A stretch of DNA of 5,632 bases, from the NCBI GenBank assembly GCA_045603085.1, contig JAZULL010000103.1:1-5632 (forward strand). Direction: 5' to 3'. The notes under the pieces are model-generated. The model saw only the letters and a program-made list of their open reading frames with translations. It did not search any database and was not told the DNA's origin. Origin of the DNA: SVQP01 sp045603085 (GTDB lineage: Bacteria > Bacillota > Clostridia > Oscillospirales > CAG-272). The translations under genes were made by a program, and so were the position numbers. Of the stretch, positions 2,848 to 5,632 are shown in pieces; position 1 is the stretch's first letter, and each line of letters opens with the position of its first letter.

Positions 2848-5632
2848 TCAGATTGCCTGATCTGCGGGCTGCTCCTGTGCCTCGGGCTCGACGCGCTTGA
2901 CGTCTACACCGTGGTAGCAGCGCATACCCGTACCTGCAGGAATCAGCTTACCGATGATAACGTTCTCCTTCAGACCCAGCAGGTTATCAACCTTACCGCG
3001 GATAGCGGCCTCGGTGAGCACCTTGGTGGTTTCCTGGAAGGATGCGGCGGACAGGAAGGATTCGGTCTGCAGCGACGCCTTGGTGATACCCAGCAGAACG
3101 GGCGAGCCCTCTGCCGGCTTCAGGCCTGCTTCGCCTGCCTCGATGCGAGCGGTGACCTTGTTGTTCTCCTCCTCGTAGGTGTTGATGTCAACCAGAGCGC
3201 CGGTCAGCAGCTCGGTGTCGCCGTTATCCTCGATGCGGATCTTTCTGGTCATCTGACGTGCAATGATCTCGATATGCTTATCGTTAACGTTACACGACTG
3301 AGAACGGTAAACCTTCTGTACTTCCTTGATGATATATTCGTAAACTGCATCCAGACCCAGAATTCTCATGATGTCTGCGGGAGCCTTGGAGCCCTCGGTC
3401 AGAGCCTGACCGCGCTCAACGTGCGCACCGTCAACAACTGCCAGACGCATACCGTAAGGAATGGTATACTTGTGGAATTCATTGGTCTCATCTGCGGTAA
3501 TGGATACGTCGTGCATACCGGGAATTTCGCCAACAGATACGTGAACCGTACCGGTCTGCTCTGCCATAATGGCAGCCTTCTTGGGCTGACGAGCCTCAAA
3601 CAGCTCCTCAACACGGGGCAGACCCTGGGTAATGTCGCTACCTGCAACACCGCCCGAGTGGAAGGTTCTCATGGTCAGCTGAGTACCGGGCTCACCGATC
3701 GACTGAGCCGCGATGATACCGACAGCCTCACCGATCTGAACAGGCTTACCGGATGCCAGGTCAGCACCGTAGCAGTGTGCGCACACACCGTACTTGGAGT
3801 GACACTGAATGACTGTTCTGATATATACCTGCTGGATGCCTGCAGCGGCGATTGCCTTTGCATGCTCCTCGCTGATCATGGTATCGTCGGGAACGATGAC
3901 CTCACCGGTGGTGGGATTCACCACGGGACCGATGGTGTATCTGCCCACGATTCTGTCAGCCAGAGGCTCCAGAACGTTCTTATCCTTATCGTCAATGATC
4001 TCGCTGACCCATGCGCCCTTGGTGGTGTCGCACTTGTCCTCGCGGATGATCATTTCCTGAGATACGTCAACCAGACGGCGGGTCAGGTAACCGGAGTCTG
4101 CGGTACGCAGAGCGGTATCCGACAGCGACTTACGGGAGGAACGTGCACCCATGAAGTACTCCATGATGTTCAAGCCCTCACGGAAGTTGGACTTGATAGG
4201 CAGCTCCACGGTCTTACCGTTGGTTGCAAACATCAGACCACGCATACCTGCCAGCTGACGCATCTGGGTCATAGAACCTCTCGCGCCGGAGTCTGCCATG
4301 ATCTTGATGGGGTTATAGGTGCTGAAGCTGTTCTGCAGCGCCTTGGTAACGTCATCGGTGGTCTTGTTCCAGATCTTGATAACGCCGTTGTAGCGCTCCT
4401 CGTTGGAAAGCTCACCGCGCAGATAGTGCTTGGTCAGAACGTCAACGTCCTTCTGAGCCGCCTCCAGCATGCCCTTCTTCTCCGCCGGAATAGTCATATC
4501 GTATACCGAGATCGAGAAGGAAGCTCTGGTGGAATACTTATAGCCCATCGCCTTGATATTGTCCAGCATCTCTGCACAGATTGCAGGGGTGTGAACGCGG
4601 ATACAGTTATCAATGATCTGACCCAGCTGCTTCTTCTTGACGACCTGGTCGATCTCAAGATCAAACAGCTTTTCGGGATCGTTTCTGTCTACAAAGCCCA
4701 GGTCCTGAGGAATGGGCTGGTTGAAGATCAGACGGCCAAGCGTTGCTTCGATGACCTTGGAGCGCATCTCGCCGTTGATTTCCTTCTGCACTCTGATATG
4801 AATCCTTGCATGCAGACCGAGTGCGCCGTTGGCATACGCCATCATTGCCTCGTTGATATCGCGGTAAGCGCTGCCCTCACCGGGTTCACCGGGCTTTTCC
4901 ATGGTCAGGTAGTAAGAACCGAGGATCATATCCTGGGTAGGAATGGTCACTGCCTTACCGTCCATGGGCTTGAGCAGGTTGTTCGCGGACAGCATCAGGA
5001 AACGTGCCTCTGCCTGTGCTTCTGCCGACAGCGGAACGTGTACGGGCATCTGGTCACCGTCAAAGTCTGCGTTGAACGCGGTACATACCAGCGGGTGCAG
5101 CTTGATGGCTCTGCCCTCAACCAGCACGGGCTCAAACGCCTGAATGGACAGACGGTGCAGAGTAGGTGCACGGTTGAGCAGTACGGGATGCTCCTTGATG
5201 ACGTTCTCAAGCGCGTCCCAGACCTCGGGGAAGATTCTTTCGATCTTCTTCTGAGCGTCCTTGACGTTGGTTGCCTTGCCCATCTCAACCAGTCTCTTGA
5301 CCACGAAGGGCTTGAACAGCTCAAGCGCCATCTCTCTGGGCAGACCGCACTGGTAGATCTTCAGGGTAGGACCGACGACGATAACGGAACGGCCGGAATA
5401 GTCAACACGCTTACCCAGCAGGTTCTGACGGAAACGTCCCTGCTTACCTCTGAGCATCTCGGAACGCGACTTGAGTGCTCTGTTGGAGGGGCCGGTGACC
5501 GGCTTGCCGCGTCTGCCGTTGTCGATCAGCGTGTCTACTGCCTCCTGCAGCATTCTCTTTTCGTTACGGATCACGATCTCGGGGGTGCGGATCTCCATCA
5601 GCTCCTTCAGACGGTTGTTACGGCTGATGACG
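2848..5632 (-). CDS. rpoC: DNA-directed RNA polymerase subunit beta' (3' part, runs off the right edge)
   Basis: Beta' carries the catalytic Mg of RNA polymerase. The window holds the last 927 codons; the N-terminal clamp and first zinc site lie outside. It begins VISRNNRLKELME, just after the rudder/lid region. In order it shows the switch-2 region (GKRVDYSGRSVIVVGP), NRAPTLHR, the Mg-binding loop NADFDGDQM (5047-5073), the bridge helix (about 4060-4160), and the second zinc site, with a Cys in REDKC and then QCHSKYGVCAHC (C-x6-C-x2-C). The trigger loop follows, with QSIGEPGTQLTMRTFHSGG and its catalytic Met, Arg and His, then QGLPRVEELFEAR. The large trigger-loop insert of E. coli is absent, as in Bacillota. 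The protein ends in a short acidic tail with a TGA stop. Unusual residues: Pro after DFDGDQM, Ser in LHRLS, and a bridge helix lacking both hinge glycines. The frame is intact and overall conservation high, so the gene looks functional. Confidence 0.98.
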   Translation of the reverse strand, partial: VISRNNRLKELMEIRTPEIVIRNEKRMLQEAVDTLIDNGRRGKPVTGPSNRALKSRSEMLRGKQGRFRQNLLGKRVDYSGRSVIVVGPTLKIYQCGLPREMALELFKPFVVKRLVEMGKATNVKDAQKKIERIFPEVWDALENVIKEHPVLLNRAPTLHRLSIQAFEPVLVEGRAIKLHPLVCTAFNADFDGDQMPVHVPLSAEAQAEARFLMLSANNLLKPMDGKAVTIPTQDMILGSYYLTMEKPGEPGEGSAYRDINEAMMAYANGALGLHARIHIRVQKEINGEMRSKVIEATLGRLIFNQPIPQDLGFVDRNDPEKLFDLEIDQVVKKKQLGQIIDNCIRVHTPAICAEMLDNIKAMGYKYSTRASFSISVYDMTIPAEKKGMLEAAQKDVDVLTKHYLRGELSNEERYNGVIKIWNKTTDDVTKALQNSFSTYNPIKIMADSGARGSMTQMRQLAGMRGLMFATNGKTVELPIKSNFREGLNIMEYFMGARSSRKSLSDTALRTADSGYLTRRLVDVSQEMIIREDKCDTTKGAWVSEIIDDKDKNVLEPLADRIVGRYTIGPVVNPTTGEVIVPDDTMISEEHAKAIAAAGIQQVYIRTVIQCHSKYGVCAHCYGADLASGKPVQIGEAVGIIAAQSIGEPGTQLTMRTFHSGGVAGSDITQGLPRVEELFEARQPKKAAIMAEQTGTVHVSVGEIPGMHDVSITADETNEFHKYTIPYGMRLAVVDGAHVERGQALTEGSKAPADIMRILGLDAVYEYIIKEVQKVYRSQSCNVNDKHIEIIARQMTRKIRIEDNGDTELLTGALVDINTYEEENNKVTARIEAGEAGLKPAEGSPVLLGITKASLQTESFLSAASFQETTKVLTEAAIRGKVDNLLGLKENVIIGKLIPAGTGMRCYHGVDVKRVEPEAQEQPADQAI

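Noticed and set aside
1..5632. Mobile elements, CRISPR arrays, tRNA or rRNA genes, or an undescribed gene system
   Set aside because: Nothing in the window shows transposase genes, regularly spaced repeats, cloverleaf sequences or unknown genes. The region is fully explained by rpoC and the str operon.

Overview
This window is ordinary core-genome DNA from a bacterium, most likely an anaerobic member of the Clostridia (Bacillota), possibly near the Ruminococcaceae/Oscillospiraceae. All genes lie on the minus strand. Their order is rpoC (3' part), rpsL, rpsG, fusA (5' part): the end of the RNA polymerase beta' gene followed by the str (streptomycin) operon. The lineage guess rests on three things: the roughly 13-residue insertion near the N-terminus of ribosomal protein S12 seen in Gram-positive bacteria, an RpoC without the large trigger-loop insertion of proteobacteria, and strong purine-rich Shine-Dalgarno sites. 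It is an inference and not a species call.

Layout, reading along the minus strand from high to low coordinates. rpoC enters from the right edge and stops at 2848. The gap of about 335 bases that follows (2513-2847) holds no gene I can support. It contains two tandem stem-loops that probably end the rpoBC transcript (2763-2822), a 9-bp inverted repeat (2704-2731), a perfect consensus promoter (TTGACA, 17 nt, TATAAT, with an extended -10 TG; 2640-2668), and a structured 5' leader of about 120 nt with two hairpins. Then come rpsL (2096-2512), a 152-nt intergenic region that can fold, rpsG (1473-1943, GTG start), a 24-nt gap, and fusA from 1448 off the left edge. The L7Ae-like ribosomal protein gene that sits between rpoC and rpsL in Bacillus is absent here.

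The genes serve transcription and translation: beta' is the catalytic subunit of RNA polymerase, S12 and S7 build the decoding centre and the head of the 30S subunit, and EF-G moves tRNA and mRNA during elongation. The promoter layout suggests that rpsL-rpsG-fusA is transcribed on its own in addition to any read-through from rpoBC.

I found no undescribed system. The points most worth a second look are unusual residues in otherwise nearly invariant parts of RpoC (the bridge-helix hinge, the residue after the catalytic DFDGDQM loop, and a Gly-to-Ser near the NRAPTLHR motif), an Arg in S12 at the Lys88 position linked to streptomycin resistance, and a 16-nt perfect complementarity between the rpsL leader and the rpsL-rpsG intergenic region that could form a long-range RNA stem enclosing rpsL.
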